Of a DNA stretch of 64,000 bases, positions 35,218 to 46,954 are shown piece after piece. A model generated the notes under the pieces. It saw nothing but the letters and a program-made list of their open reading frames with translations, made no database searches and was not told the origin of the DNA. The stretch's first letter is position 1. Each line of letters begins with the position of its first letter. Origin of the DNA: Gonocerus acuteangulatus (taxonomy: Eukaryota > Arthropoda > Insecta > Hemiptera > Coreidae); the NCBI GenBank assembly GCA_946811695.1, contig OX328123.1:15056038-15120037 (forward strand). The letters are read 5' to 3'. The translations under genes and the position numbers were made by a program.

Positions 35218-35352
35218 AGCGCGGTTCCTCCCTCCCTTCGTAGGGAGGAACCCCGCTTATAAGGTTGATCTCATGAAACAATCCGGAAGTGCCGACTAGA
35301 AAATTTCGCGTTTCAGAACCCCTAGAGACCGAAAATAACGGTGGTTAAAATT

Positions 35353-35401
<49 letters not shown>

Positions 35402-36513
35402 CTGTTCGCGGATTTCTGGCGTCCCTAATGGTCCGATTTTGATGAAATTTGGTACAAAAATCCGTCGTCCAATTTGAAAGGTCAAGTTTGTTAACCAGCA
35501 AAATCCGCCATTGGAAGATGGCGTTTGGGGCGAATTCGCGCAAAAAAAATCGTAACGCTTACGTTTTTGAGTTCATATGCTTGTAAGTACCCGTTTTATA
35601 GGCTTCTTGGGCTAGTAAAACGAATGAAACCATTTTTAAGGCGATAGCTTTAACCGTTTCTGAGAAACTCGGAAAAAAAGTTGTTAAATCAAGTTTTTGG
35701 TTTGGTTACTTAGAATCATGGGATTCAGTTGAAACATTTTTTGCATGTTTGAATTTCATCAAAACTAACATGTTAAACTTTTGGTTACGTTTGGAGTTAA
35801 GTAAGGGTTAAAATAAAATATTTTATGAACAGACATGAAAAGTTTTGGGAACTTCGTATAATTTCATTAATATCTCGAACCAGGTTGGGAAATCGTGATA
35901 AGTGGATAGAAATTATTTGAAAGCTTTATAAATTCTCTAAAAAAAAAGATTCTGAAACAATTTTTGATTAGGTGATGTCAATCGGAGAAATAAGTGCTTA
36001 AACTTTGAAGTAATTGATTTCGTTTATTCGAACGGTTCTTTTTGTCTGTTGTTATTCCTTGTTATTTTTTAATTACTTATAGTTGGATAATGTATTTGAC
36101 AATAAAACAGATTAGGCAAAATTAGAAAAACAATTCATTGTTTGAAATATAGCTTGCCAAGAGAAAGAGATTCGATGACGTCTTTTGAATATTTTCAATT
36201 GCCTTCATGCTGTTGGTTTTTTTATCTTATTTTTTTAATTGATTTATTTGTAGAATTATTACTATAGTAAAAGAACACAGGAATATGTGAAAATTTTTGA
36301 TATTTTCCAATGCATTAAAACGTATGAAATGAAGTATCGGTAGAAGAGGATTCTAGGGTCTGGCGGACCTGACCAGGTAAAGCCATAAAACCCTTCGAAC
36401 AAAGGCCGAGGAAAATATTATCTCTTACTATTCTAAGCTTTTCAAATGAGAATAGGGATATCATCAGGGACCGCGCTAAGATGATGCAGTTCCTGCGAGT
36501 CGGACTTTTATTT
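35218..36513 (+). mobile_element. Unclassified element, family F2, copy b (both ends present)
   Basis: The left end is a strong hairpin, GGTTCCTCCCT...AGGGAGGAACC (about 35221-35254). Next come GTGCCGACTAGAAAATT, GAGACCGAAAATAACGG, (TA)n (35355-35396), TGTCTGTTCGCGGATTTC and the F2 body. The right end is GATGCAGTTCCTGCGAGTCG plus GACTTTT (36478-36509). Organisation is parallel to F1 and several blocks align (ACCGAAAAT, GGTTAAAATT, GTCTGTT), so F1 and F2 are related families. Confidence 0.65.
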
Positions 36514-36782
36514 TTAATTGTTTGTTTTAAATTGAATTTATCAGTAAAATTAGTATTTTAGTAAAATAAGCTAAGAAACGGTGAAAGGTATTGGTAATAA
36601 GTTTGGAGTGGCTGTGGCTAATCATGATGACGTATGCTTAGATTGTTTTGAATTCTCCTATCTATATAACCTTCCTCATAGCCTACAACTGAAGTTATCG
36701 TTATTTCTTATTTTATAGAAAGATTTAACCACGACAGAACGGAATTTTATTTGCCATGAAGCACTTATTTACAGTTGATTAT

Positions 36783-36795
36783 AACAGTAGAACGA
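36783..36795. repeat. TSD of the 5S-derived SINE (left copy)
   Basis: AACAGTAGAACGA, repeated perfectly at 36951-36963. Confidence 0.9.
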
Positions 36796-36950
36796 GCCAA
36801 CGGCCATAGCCACGTTGAGTGCACCGGTTCCCGTAGATCACCGAAGTTAAGCAACGTCGGGCGTGGTCGGTACCTGAATGGGTGACCTGTAGATAGCCCG
36901 GCGCTAATGGCCAAGATGTAGATGCGCCGTTAAAAAAAAACAAAAAAAAA
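36796..36950 (+). mobile_element. 5S rRNA-derived SINE with 13 bp TSD
   Basis: The head is a nearly full 5S rRNA (GCCAACGGCCATAGCC...). It includes the internal Pol III control elements: a box A region AAGTTAAGCAACGTCGGG (36844-36861) and a box C region TACCTGAATGGGTGACC (36871-36887). After the 5S part comes GGCGCTAATGGCC then GATGTAGATGCGCCGTT and an A-rich tail. Perfect TSDs prove retroposition. It is therefore a SINE3-type element, not a 5S gene. The tail matches the tRNA-headed SINE at 23970-24173. Confidence 0.93.
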
Positions 36951-37186
36951 AACAGTAGAACGAATTTGCTAGTAAAACAAGATACTTAAAATGACAACGA
37001 ATTTTTGGTTGTTTGGAATAGAGCCTTCTCAGCAGTAGTCAAAGAGTAAGTACGTTTTCAGTACATAATTGTATTGACTTATACAGATTAAGAATTATCC
37101 GCTCCTGTGTAAGTTGGCTACTGTCAGTTTCGTGTCATTTGTGATGCTAATCTATTCCATTTCTTCGAGATGTACGTAACCGCGCT

Positions 37187-37220
37187 AAGATGACGTAGTT
37201 CCTGCGAGTCGGACTTTTTT
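37187..37220 (+). repeat. Solo F2 right-end motif
   Basis: GCGCTAAGATGACGTAGTTC followed by CTGCGAGTCGGAC and T6, without a clear F2 body. It suggests a relic terminus. Confidence 0.6.
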
Positions 37221-37353
37221 GTCTAAACGCTAGTTTTTCGTCATTTTTGTTCACGCCAAGAGAAAATTTAATTCTGATGACATTTTAAAAATATGCATTA
37301 AATTTCCTATTAGATCTCGTGTACTATGTGGAAAATTTTCTCAAACTAAATTC

Positions 37354-37611
37354 ACAGCAGCCACCCAGACAAATAACTTATTACGAAATAAACTCCTCGG
37401 GCGGCCTTGCGTTTATTGACCGTTGACACTTACTGCCAAAGCAGTCATGCAATTATCTAAGATGTGGTTGTACTTTGTGAAAGGCAATGAAATAACGCAA
37501 CTTTTCTGACAGTCCCAGCTGCGTAACCAAAAAAATGTTCGTACGGTCCGTGGAACACTGAAAATGAAAAACCTTTATTTCGCGATATTTTTTTGTTTGG
37601 GTGGCTGCTGT
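37354..37611. mobile_element. MITE, family M3 (258 bp)
   Basis: The inverted termini are about 40 bp: ACAGCAGCCACCCAGACAAA at the left and its complement (TTTGTTTGGGTGGCTGCTGT) at the right. The CGAAATAAA phrase is also mirrored. No coding. The TSD is not clear. Confidence 0.75.
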
Positions 37612-37728
37612 ACCAAATAAAAGTAAATAAATACGTAATGAACTAATGCTATATTTGATAATAATATCTAATATTAAGTAGTCTAACCTAAAGAACGTAT
37701 AAAAATAAATAAATCGGTTGACAAATAT

Positions 37729-37968
37729 TTACATCAGAACTTTTGATTTTGGATAAAATCGTGGGTTATTTGTAATATTACTATATTTCGTAGTATGTAT
37801 GGTAGCAATATATGGGCTGTTATCTGATAACAGCTCGCTAAGGTTTCGTGGTGATTGTAGGTTGTCTCTTTTCATGCAGAGTATTAGTAAACGGTTGTCA
37901 GTTGAAGGAAGATTGCACGTCCCGTACGTTCGTTTAAAAAATTCAATATTTAAAAAAATATATCCCAC
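37729..37968 (-). pseudogene. LINE ORF2 C-terminal relic
   Basis: The minus-strand phrase KRDNLQSPRNLSELLSDNSP aligns with KERDRLNLPHDMNELLTDDS of the LINE fragment ending at 27017. The zinc-finger part upstream is scrambled. It is a short, old 5'-truncated insertion. Confidence 0.6.
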
Positions 37969-37989
37969 TTTTTCTTATTTATTTTTCTG

Positions 37990-38130
37990 GCAGGGGGTCG
38001 ATAAAGCAGTACACTCTTGGTTCACATTAACTACTTTATTTGGTATGTTTCGCCCGACATGTTTCGTGCCTTTTCGCACCTCTTCAGGGGCTTTCCTTAT
38101 CGGGAAGTCCTCTCGTCATGTTGTCTAACT
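37990..38130 (-). mobile_element. Penelope-like repeat fragment with a hammerhead motif
   Basis: A single ribozyme-bearing segment, unlike the two inverted pairs elsewhere. Flanks resemble the other pLTR-type repeats only in layout. The + frame 37799-38128 is not a gene. Confidence 0.55.
38051..38091 (-). ncRNA. Hammerhead ribozyme motif HHR-5
   Basis: On the minus strand CTGAAGA (38081-38087), stem II GGTGC-GAAAAG-GCAC and GAAA (38062-38065), then CATGTC. Stem I is GCCC/GGGC. ACATGT at the stem III position is self-complementary. The sequence family differs from HHR-1 to HHR-4. Confidence 0.72.
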
Positions 38131-39248
38131 TGAGTCAGGCGTAATACTACTAATAATATATATCGGGTCATCTTTCACAAGAAAAAAATATATATTTTGT
38201 AAAATCTTTGTGGCTTAACTTAAAGTTATCACAATTTATAGGTAATTTTAATTTAATTTATATTAAAATTGTATGAATGCCTCCTTAAATTAGTAAAATA
38301 CATCCTGGTTATTAATTGTGATAAAAATACTATTATTTGGCATACTGAAAGGTTTATTGATGTCTCTTGATTTTATACAACTAGACTCCTAGACTAATGA
38401 TTGGCTGAAGTTTTGACTTGATATTAGTATGATTTATTGTTTTGAATACAATTGTTTATTACGTTTAATAATTAATAGTATCGAACACAGGCACACACAA
38501 AAAAAGTGGTATTTTCCAGGCAAGGGAGATAGTGCTTAATATTTATCAATGCTTAGCCAAAACTAAGGCTAAAACGTTTTTAATCTCCTAGTGATAAAAC
38601 AGAGAGGAGGTTTACCTCCAGTGATCAAGACCAACTATTTAGGCCTTACCCTTTAACCATGTTTTTGAACAGGTTATAGTTTAAATTGTTTTCAGCTTTA
38701 GCTTTGGCTAAGTATTGATATACATTGAACACTATATCTCTGGCCTCTTATCTCAAAGCCTTCTCTGGTCCTAAACGAAACAAAGTAAGTTTTTATTCAG
38801 TTTCGCGTAGCGTTTCGTTCACTGAAATGATAATGAAATTGGCGGAACCGTCGGATAAAATTTCCCTCAGAATTGGATGGATTGAATTTTTCATCTAAAT
38901 GAACGGGCTATAATTTTTGAATTTTATTACATTTACATATATAAATTAACTGAGGTGAGAGTCGGAGAGCAATATATGGGAGTGGCAGAAGATATCTGAC
39001 CTTTATATTGACCCTTCACCTTTAGCCTATTTTATTATTAATATCTACCTGACTTATGCTCGGTGATAAAATTCAGTACTTAGAAGCGTTTTATTTTAGT
39101 GGTACAAGGATATGCAAACACATTAAACTGCTTAATGCGGGAAGCTGCTCAGTTAGTTGCTGGGTAGCAACATTATTCACTGGGTTGTATTTGAATTTTA
39201 CAAAGTAATATTGTGAATAATATTGCATATTTTATTTTACTGAAATAA
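38131..39248. other. 1.1 kb AT-rich interval without a recognised feature
   Basis: No convincing coding frame or element seen. Confidence 0.5.
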
Positions 39249-39254
39249 TTGAAC

Positions 39255-42215
39255 TTTAAACCTCTAAGTCTTCAGACTTCTTTAAAGTCAGTCAAAAAAG
39301 TCCTCTTTGTCCTCAGTCCTCTACAAATTCCAACCTCTACTTCTTCAGTCCACTATGTCTTCATTCCTCTATGTTCATGTCTTCAGTACTATCTCTTCAG
39401 TTCTCTACAACTTCAGACCTCTACACCATTATGCCTCTTCGAAGTCAGCCCAAACAGTCTTCTTTGTCTTCAGTCCTATACAAATTCCGACATCTCCATC
39501 TTCAGTCCATTACGTCCTCAGTCCTCTTTGTATTTAGTCCTCTATGTCTTCAGCACTATCTCTTCATTTCTCTACAAATTCAGAACTCTAAACCATTATG
39601 CCTCTTCAAAGTCAGTCCAAACAGTCTTCTTTGTCTTCATTACTCTTTGTCTTCAGTCCACTACGTCTGCAGTCCTCTTTGTATGTATTTAGTCATCTAA
39701 GTTTATGTCTTCAGTACTATCTCTTCAGTTCTTTACAACTTCAGACCTCTACACTATTATGCCACTTCAAAGTCAGCTCAAACAGTCTTCTTTGTCTTCA
39801 TTACTCTACAAATTCCAACCTCTACATCTTCAGTCCACTACGTCTTCACTCCTCTATGTTGATGTCTTCAGTACTATCTCTTCAGTTCTCTACAACTTCA
39901 GACCTCTACACCATTATGCCTCTTCGAAGTCAGCCCAAACAGTCTTCTTTGTCTTCATTAATCTACAAATTCCAACCTCTACATCTTCAGTCAACTACGT
40001 CTTCACTACTCTATGTTGATGTCTTCAGTACTATCTCTTCAGTTCTCTACAAATTCAGAACTCTAAACCATTATGCCTCTTCAAAGTCAGTCCAAACAGT
40101 CTTCTTTGTCTTCATTACTCTTTGTCTTCAGTCCACTACGTCTGCAGTCCTCTTTGTATGTATTTAGTCATCTAAGTTTATGTCTTCAGTACTATCTCTT
40201 CAGTTCTTTACAACTTCAGACCTCTACACTATTATGCCACTTCAAAGTCAGCTCAAACAGTCTTCTTTGTCTTCATTACTCTACAAATTCCAACCTCTAC
40301 ATCTTCAGTCCACTACGTCTTCACTCCTCTATGTTGATGTCTTCAGTACTATCTCTTCAGTTCTCTACAACTTCAGACCTCTACACCATTATGCCTCTTC
40401 GAAGTCAGCCCAAACAGTATTCTTTGTCTTCATTAATCTACAAATTCCAACCTCTACATCTTCAGTCAACTACGTCTTCACTACTCTATGTTGATGTCTT
40501 CAGTACTATCTCTTCAGTTCTTTACAACTTCAGACCTCTTCATCTTCAGTCCACTTCGTCTTCAGCCCTCTATGTTTTAGTCTTCAATACTATCTCTTCA
40601 GATCTTTACAACTTCAGACCTCTACATCTTCAGCCCACTTCGCCTTCAGTCCTCTATATGTAAGTCTTCAGTACTATCTCTTCAGTTCTCTACATCTTCA
40701 GACCTCTACACCATTATACCTCTTCGTAGTCAATCCACTTTGTCTTCAGTCCTCTTCGCATTTAGTCCTCTATGTGTAAGTCTTCAGTACTATCTCTTCA
40801 GTTCTCTACAACTTCAGACCTCTACACCATTATGCCTCTTCGAAGTCAGCCCAAACAGTCTTCTTTGTCTCCAGTCCTATACAAATTCCGACATCTCCAT
40901 CTTCAGTCCATTACGTCTTCAGTCTTCTTTGTATTTAGTCCTCTATGTCTTCAGCACTATCTCTTCAGTTCTCTACAAATTCAGAACTCTAAACCATTAT
41001 GCCTCTTCAAAGTCAGCCCAAACAGTCTTCTTTGTCTTCATTACTCTTTGTCTTCAGTCCACTACGTCTGCAGTCCTCTTTGTATGCATTTAGTCATCTA
41101 AGTTTATGTCTTCAGTACTATCTCTTCAGTTCTCTACAACGTCAGACCTCTACAATATTATGCCTCTTCAAAGTCAGTCCAAACAGTCTTCATTGTCTTC
41201 ATTACTCTACAAATTCCAACCTCTACATCTTCAGTCCACTACGTCTTCACTCCTCTATGTTGATGTCTTCAGTACTATCTCTTCAGTTCTTTACAACTTT
41301 AGACCTCTACACTATTATGCCACTTCAAAGTCAGCTCAAACAGTCTTCTTTGTCTTCATTACTCTACAAATTCCAACCTCTACATCTTCAGTCAACTACG
41401 TCTTCACTCCTCGATGTTGATGTCTTCAGTACTATCTCTTCAGTTCTTTACAACTTCAGACCTCTTCATCTTCAGTCCACTTCGTCTTCAGTCCTCTATG
41501 TTTTAGTCTTCAATACTATCTCTTCAGTTCTTTACAACTTCAGACCTCTTCATCTTCAGCACATTTCGCCTTCAGTCCTCTATATGTAAGTCTTCAGTAC
41601 TATCTCTTCAGTTCTCTACAACTTCAGACCTCTACACCATTATACCTCTTCGTAGTCAATCCACTTTGTCTTCAGTCCTCTTCGCATTTAGTCCTCTATG
41701 TGTAAGTCTTCAGTACTATCTCTTCAGTTCTCTACAACTTCAGACCTCTACACCATTACCCCTCTTCGTAGTCAATCCACTTTGTCTTCAGTCCTCTTTG
41801 CATTTAGTCCTCTATGTCTAAGTCTTCAGTACTATCTCTTCAGTTCTCTACAACTTCATACCTCTACACTTTTATACCTCTTCGTAGTCAATCCACTTTG
41901 TCTTCAGTCCTCTTTGCATTTAGTCCTCTATGTGTAAGTCTTCAGTACTATCTCTTCAGTTCTCTACAACTTCAGACTTCTACACCATTATAACTCTTCG
42001 TAGTCAATCCACTTCGTCTTCAGTCCTCTTTGTATTCAGTAGTCTGTGTCTTCAGTACTCTATGACTTCAGCTCTCTACAACTACTTACTTCAGTAATTC
42101 TATGCCTATGGTTTTAGTGCTCTGTGCCATAAGTTCTCTACAACTTCAGACATCTAAGTATTGGATCCTCTTTGTAGAGAGTCCACAATGTCTTCAGTCC
42201 AAAATTTGTCTCAAT
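39255..42215. repeat. Complex CT-rich minisatellite with 475 bp higher-order unit
   Basis: About 3 kb built from variants of CTTCAGTCCTCT and CTTCAGTACTATCTCTTCAG. A 475 bp higher-order unit is near-identical at 39598-40072 and 40073-40547, with shuffled partial units on either side. It decays gradually after 41990. The overlapping + frames (39249-41937) follow from the low stop density of this repeat and have no domain features. Confidence 0.9.
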
Positions 42216-42290
42216 CTATAGTACGGCATCAGTACTGTAGGCCTTCATTGAAGTACGAATCTCATAATCTGCTTTATCGATACTATACTT

Positions 42291-42540
42291 CGTCGATACA
42301 AATACAAACTATCGAATGTGAAAATAACCACTTTCAAGAGTGAGAATATGTTTATTTATTACTTTGCTTTTGGGCAGTCAAATAGTCGGCAATTCGACCT
42401 TTTGACAGTGGTTACATCCTCCTTTCACTGTGTGAACTTAGATTCGAGAGTTTGCCGTCCATCAGTCCAACAGCAATCAGTAAAGATTTAAAATGAAAAA
42501 TGCGTTTTTTCACATTCGATACTTTGCATTTGTATCGACG
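42291..42540. mobile_element. MITE, family M1, copy 2 (250 bp)
   Basis: The inverted termini CGTCGATACAAATACAAACT and its complement ending CGACG match copy 1 at 18561-18811. ACTT lies directly outside both ends (42287-42290 and 42541-42544), supporting a 4 bp TSD. Confidence 0.85.
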
Positions 42541-43358
42541 ACTTGTTCAATCCCTTCATTATATATTATACGAAACGTAGAAGTTTTTAGAAAGGAGTGG
42601 ACTGATAAGAAATATGAGTGAAGACGGTTTCCTCTTTACATTTTAAAGCAAGATGACTAAATTGTAGTCAAACATCCGTTTATAGGCGCAGAATTGCTAT
42701 GCCGTCCTATGAAAACCGCTCACTGTCCTTAGATTCGCCAATAGAAACTGCTCGATTCCCCTTGAGGACTACAACTTTTCCTGAAGTAACTGCTGAACCC
42801 ATAATATGCATAAATCTATTAAAATTTAAGGAAAAGACTTTAAGGATTAAGGTATATGAATTAGAATCCTCCCTTATAGCGGAGAGGGGGTTTTTCATCC
42901 ATCTCTTATCGGATTACTAGCTTCTTGAAGAATATCCGATTACACCCTCACCAGCATATTGCTTCATTCTCAAGATGAGTTTTTAGAACCACTTCCTCTT
43001 CAGCTGCCGGTACAATAGCTAAGCCTTTACTACACTATACACTCTCAGCAATATCTCACATAATATTGACTAGGGATATATTCACTTATCTATTCCACTT
43101 CAATTCAAGCTTTTACTTTAAAACATCTATCTTGTTCAGATTTTCTCCTTTCAATCAATCTGGGATTTTAATTTAAGCAACGCTAACTTCCAAAAAATAA
43201 AATAAAATAAATAAATACATAAAAAAATCTAAAAAGTTATTTATTTCTTACAGAAATTAAAAAAAAAACAATTTTTCTTGATTGAAACTTTAGGCTGGTG
43301 GAAAACCTAGATTAAAGAACAAAGCTCTGTTTCTTAACGAACTTAGGATTTTTCAAGG
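42541..43358. other. AT-rich interval without a recognised feature
   Basis: Complementary frames at 42699-42920 and 42707-42898 have no recognisable product. Confidence 0.5.
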
Positions 43359-43360
43359 TA

Positions 43361-43739
43361 CACAGGGTATCATAACTTTAGGGGTTTATTCTGCACGTCA
43401 TTTGTATTTCAGCGACGCAAAAATGAGCGTTCTATCTGAAAATGTCGCAGATCTACTCAAACTACTGTTTCTTAGAATAAAACCTATGTTTTCGGGATTT
43501 CTGATCAATATATCGTAAAAAGCGGCCACATTTTTAGAATTTCCATTAAGAAACACCCGATATGGAAATATTACCTTGTAAATTAAGAGCTACATTAAAA
43601 GCCATTCAGATGAGAATGTTTGATATTAGTGTTCAGAATGGCTACTTCACGCTAAAGCACATTTATTGGTTTTGACTTAGAAGTCAGAGAAAATTAGATA
43701 AATCCCTTAAGTTATGACATCTCAATGCGGGACACCCTG
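43361..43739. mobile_element. Mariner-type MITE (TA target), 379 bp
   Basis: Left ACAGGGTATCATAACTTTAG; right, read inwards on the minus strand, ACAGGGTGTC...ATAACTTAAGGG. TA flanks both ends. The left terminus lacks about 18 bp present at the right. TA target sites and ACAGGGTGTC-type ends are common in Tc1/mariner-related MITEs. Confidence 0.75.
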
Positions 43740-43854
43740 TATAAACGATGTTAAATTTCGAGATAATGTGTTTTTTTCTAAGCGTGCAAAGAAGCTGTAA
43801 AATGTTGACTTTTGCTTATTGACAAAAATGTATGTTTCCATCACCAGGGATAGC

Positions 43855-44105
43855 GTAAACAAAATCACAATTTATTTCTAGTAATAACGCTTTATTTATT
43901 TCTAAGTCAACGCATGCTGTCTAGGCATGCATGCTTATAACCAACTAAAAGTTCAACCTTCTAAAAAAATACTTAAAAATTTGAATATCAAAAAAGCCTT
44001 TCTAAGCGAGTGTTTAAGTGCTAAAGGGAGTGTCCTTGCAAAATTTCAAAATTTTTCTGTCGAGTGGTATGGGCTGGGCGATGATCAGCCAGAATATAAT
44101 TTGAC

Positions 44106-44108
<3 letters not shown>
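43855..44108 (-). mobile_element. Helitron H2 fragment
   Basis: Aligns to 21840-22055 of the H2 Helitron (CCTAAAAATGCTTAAAAAT-like and AAAATTTCAAAATTTTTCTG blocks, then a degenerate TTTGAC end) and abuts a TA tract as H2 does. The 3' hairpin half is missing. Confidence 0.75.

Positions 44109-44147
<39 letters not shown>
44108..44147. repeat. (TA)n microsatellite
   Basis: About 40 bp of TA next to the H2 fragment. Confidence 0.9.
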
Positions 44148-44151
<4 letters not shown>

Positions 44152-44589
44152 TCTAGTTCTTGCTGCAGCATCCATTCTTAAGGAATTTGCTGCAACACAG
44201 AGAGATGGCTGTGAAGCGACGCAGGTTGCATTAGGAAGGGGCATGCAACATGCACCATGTGTGCACTACTTAGCTTACAACCCCTGTCGGCAGATTACAT
44301 TCTAGACTGTGTCTGCTAGAATACGTAATACATGATACCCTCTATTAGCCTGCTCGCAACACTCCTCAGCCCTAATTCTTAGCAGGAACATTACACTGAG
44401 ACAGCTTCCTTTATTTACTGCTACATTGCATCTCTAGTTGCCTCTGAGTAGACATAATTGAAACCCCTTAATTAATAATTGAATGATTTATCACCTTACA
44501 GGTATGTAATGTCAATATGATGTGTAATTAAGTAATAATGGTCATAATTGTGGATGCGAAATTCTCAAACTATTCTATATGTATGTATA

Positions 44590-44593
<4 letters not shown>
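44148..44593. other. Interval without a recognised feature
   Basis: Slightly GC-richer at 44160-44440. No gene or repeat recognised. Confidence 0.45.

Positions 44594-44643
<50 letters not shown>
44594..44643. repeat. (TA)n microsatellite
   Basis: About 50 bp of TA. Confidence 0.95.
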
Positions 44644-44645
<2 letters not shown>

Positions 44646-46652
44646 GACAAGAAGACTGGAAGACTGTACGTTGAGTACAAAAGGACAGCACTTAAAGTTA
44701 TTTATAACAGACATTAAAGAATACTTTGACAAAATTTCTGCTAAAGAGCATTATTCAAATAGTTTTAACATTCTTGTCCCTTGGCGATATATTTAAGACG
44801 GCCAGATTTTTTAAATTTTTTTCTTCTTGGAATGACTAATGGAATAAAGACGAAATTAATGCTATCAAAATTAAATTCTGAATTTCAAAATTTAATGTCA
44901 AAATTATTAATTTTATAGACCCAAAATCATTACCGTCCGCTGTCCCTGGTCACATTTATTACACTATACTATTTTTTAGGGGGGAAGGATATTATATTTT
45001 TTGCTCATGTGATGTTTCACTTTAACATAATAATATTTAAGGTGAATTTAATATAAATTTAAATAAATTAAAAAAAAATCTAACTTCGCAATAGCGCCTT
45101 AAAAGTTGTCCGAGAACTCGTTAAAGATTAACGAGAAAACCTATCAGGATGGAGCAAGTTCCAAATAGATGTTGGAGCAGCTCTCTCAAACTGATTTTTG
45201 TTGTCCAAAAGGTTCGGAAGAGAAATGTTGTACGTATCAGTTTTTGCGATGTGTTTTATCTGGTAAATCACGATTGGAGTATTTTGCTGGTCATTAGCGT
45301 CTCCCATTTTATTACTCAAAACATCCATGACCTTTTTTTTTCGTGTAACAATTAAATAGTGCCTCAAAAACTACGTTTTTTATAATATTTTTTATTAATA
45401 TAATTCTTTTAGAAAAAAAATTAAAAATATTCTTGTAACAAATATCATTACCGTCCGCATCTTTACCGTCCTACTCTACATTGGATGGTAATTAGAGTTG
45501 GCATAATTTTATTTAGAAATAAAAATAAGAATTTATGTGTACCTCATTTATTTGTAAATACGAATATAAATAATTTCGTATTCATAAGATTGAATACGAA
45601 TTTATTTGTATTCACGTATGTCATATATATAAAATAAAATAAAATTGTATTCATAAATTTTTCTGTAAATAAAATTTAAATTAGTGGAAAAATTATATAT
45701 ATATATATATATGGGTGTGTGTATGTATTCATTCCCCATTAATGGGGTTGGTGTGATGTCATTTAGGCTATGTTTCTTTTTTGCTGGGTGTCCATATTAA
45801 CACCTTCCTTATTAAATTCCTTGCATTACATGTGTATGGAGGTAGGTTTATATTTTTTGTACAGAAGAAGGTACCAGCTGAGAACAGAGGGCTAATGGCT
45901 GTGGAGATGAATGCGCCATAAATTAAGAAACCAAAAAGAAAAGAAAAAATTATCTGGATTGTAATTTCTAAATTGTTAGCGAACATTGATCACAGCCTTC
46001 AGTAATCATAGGAACCAATTATTTCTTCTTGAACCAGCAATTATTGGAGGCAATATGGAGTGAACTGAGATTTCGACCGAACTTCTCTCTGGCATTTGAT
46101 AGAAATTATAGGAATTGTTGAAAAGTTCTGATAAGGGAACAATAACAGTGATCCGGGTCAATCGAACTCTACAGTGTTTTGTGGGATTGAACCTCTTAAA
46201 TAATGCACAATCATTCCTATAAGCCTTTAATTATATGAGGGAAGTTCTTATTTCATTTTGGTAGCAGCTTTGCTTCTGCAGATTAGTGTTTTAATTTTAG
46301 ATATAAGTTCTACTTTTTAGTGTGCTTCCTCGTAAATTTGACGATGAATGTCTACTTAAGACCTTGACCCGTTGATCTAATCCGGAAGTCTTAACGAGAT
46401 ATGAAGAGGATGTAGATCACAAAAAATAAACATATATGATATTACGCACAAAAAAATGTTTTTATAATATAAAAAGGCTTCTTTGTCGAAAGGATCAAGT
46501 TACTGCAACAGTCAAAATAACAACCGGTTGGAATCTTCATTGCATTTTCCATTGTTATGGCCAAAAAATGGTTAAGTTATATATTTCTTTCTGTATAAAT
46601 CATTTACTGAACATTTTTTTTAACAAATAAAATAAAGTTTGAGGGAATTTGA
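44644..46652. other. 2 kb AT-rich interval without a recognised feature
   Basis: It contains local A/T palindromic patches (45560-45625) and a short TA tract near 45697. Frames of 60-80 codons occur, but none has conserved motifs. Confidence 0.5.
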
Positions 46653-46954
46653 TTAAATCCCTGTTCATAAATATTCTTTGAATTCAGTGGTCCCCCTTAG
46701 GGGACCTTGGGTACTGGGGCTTCATCAATTCTGATTTGTTTATTGGTGCCAATGAAATATCTACCTTCAAATATTTGAAATAATTGTTTTTATTTCACAA
46801 AATAAAATGAGATAACGTCAGTTTCTCAAAATAATTATAATTATTACAAGTTTTAAATTATATAAATAAATAAATAAAAAAAAAAAACTGATATAAATAA
46901 TGAAGGAATAAAAAACACTGACAACAAAGAAAGAGCGGTCAGTAAAAAAGAACT

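Noticed and set aside
36796..36912. Functional 5S rRNA gene
   Set aside because: Retroposed: extra 3' tail, A-rich end and perfect 13 bp TSD.
39249..41937. Overlapping Ser/Leu-rich proteins on the + strand
   Set aside because: Several frames of the same minisatellite are open together; composition follows the repeat.
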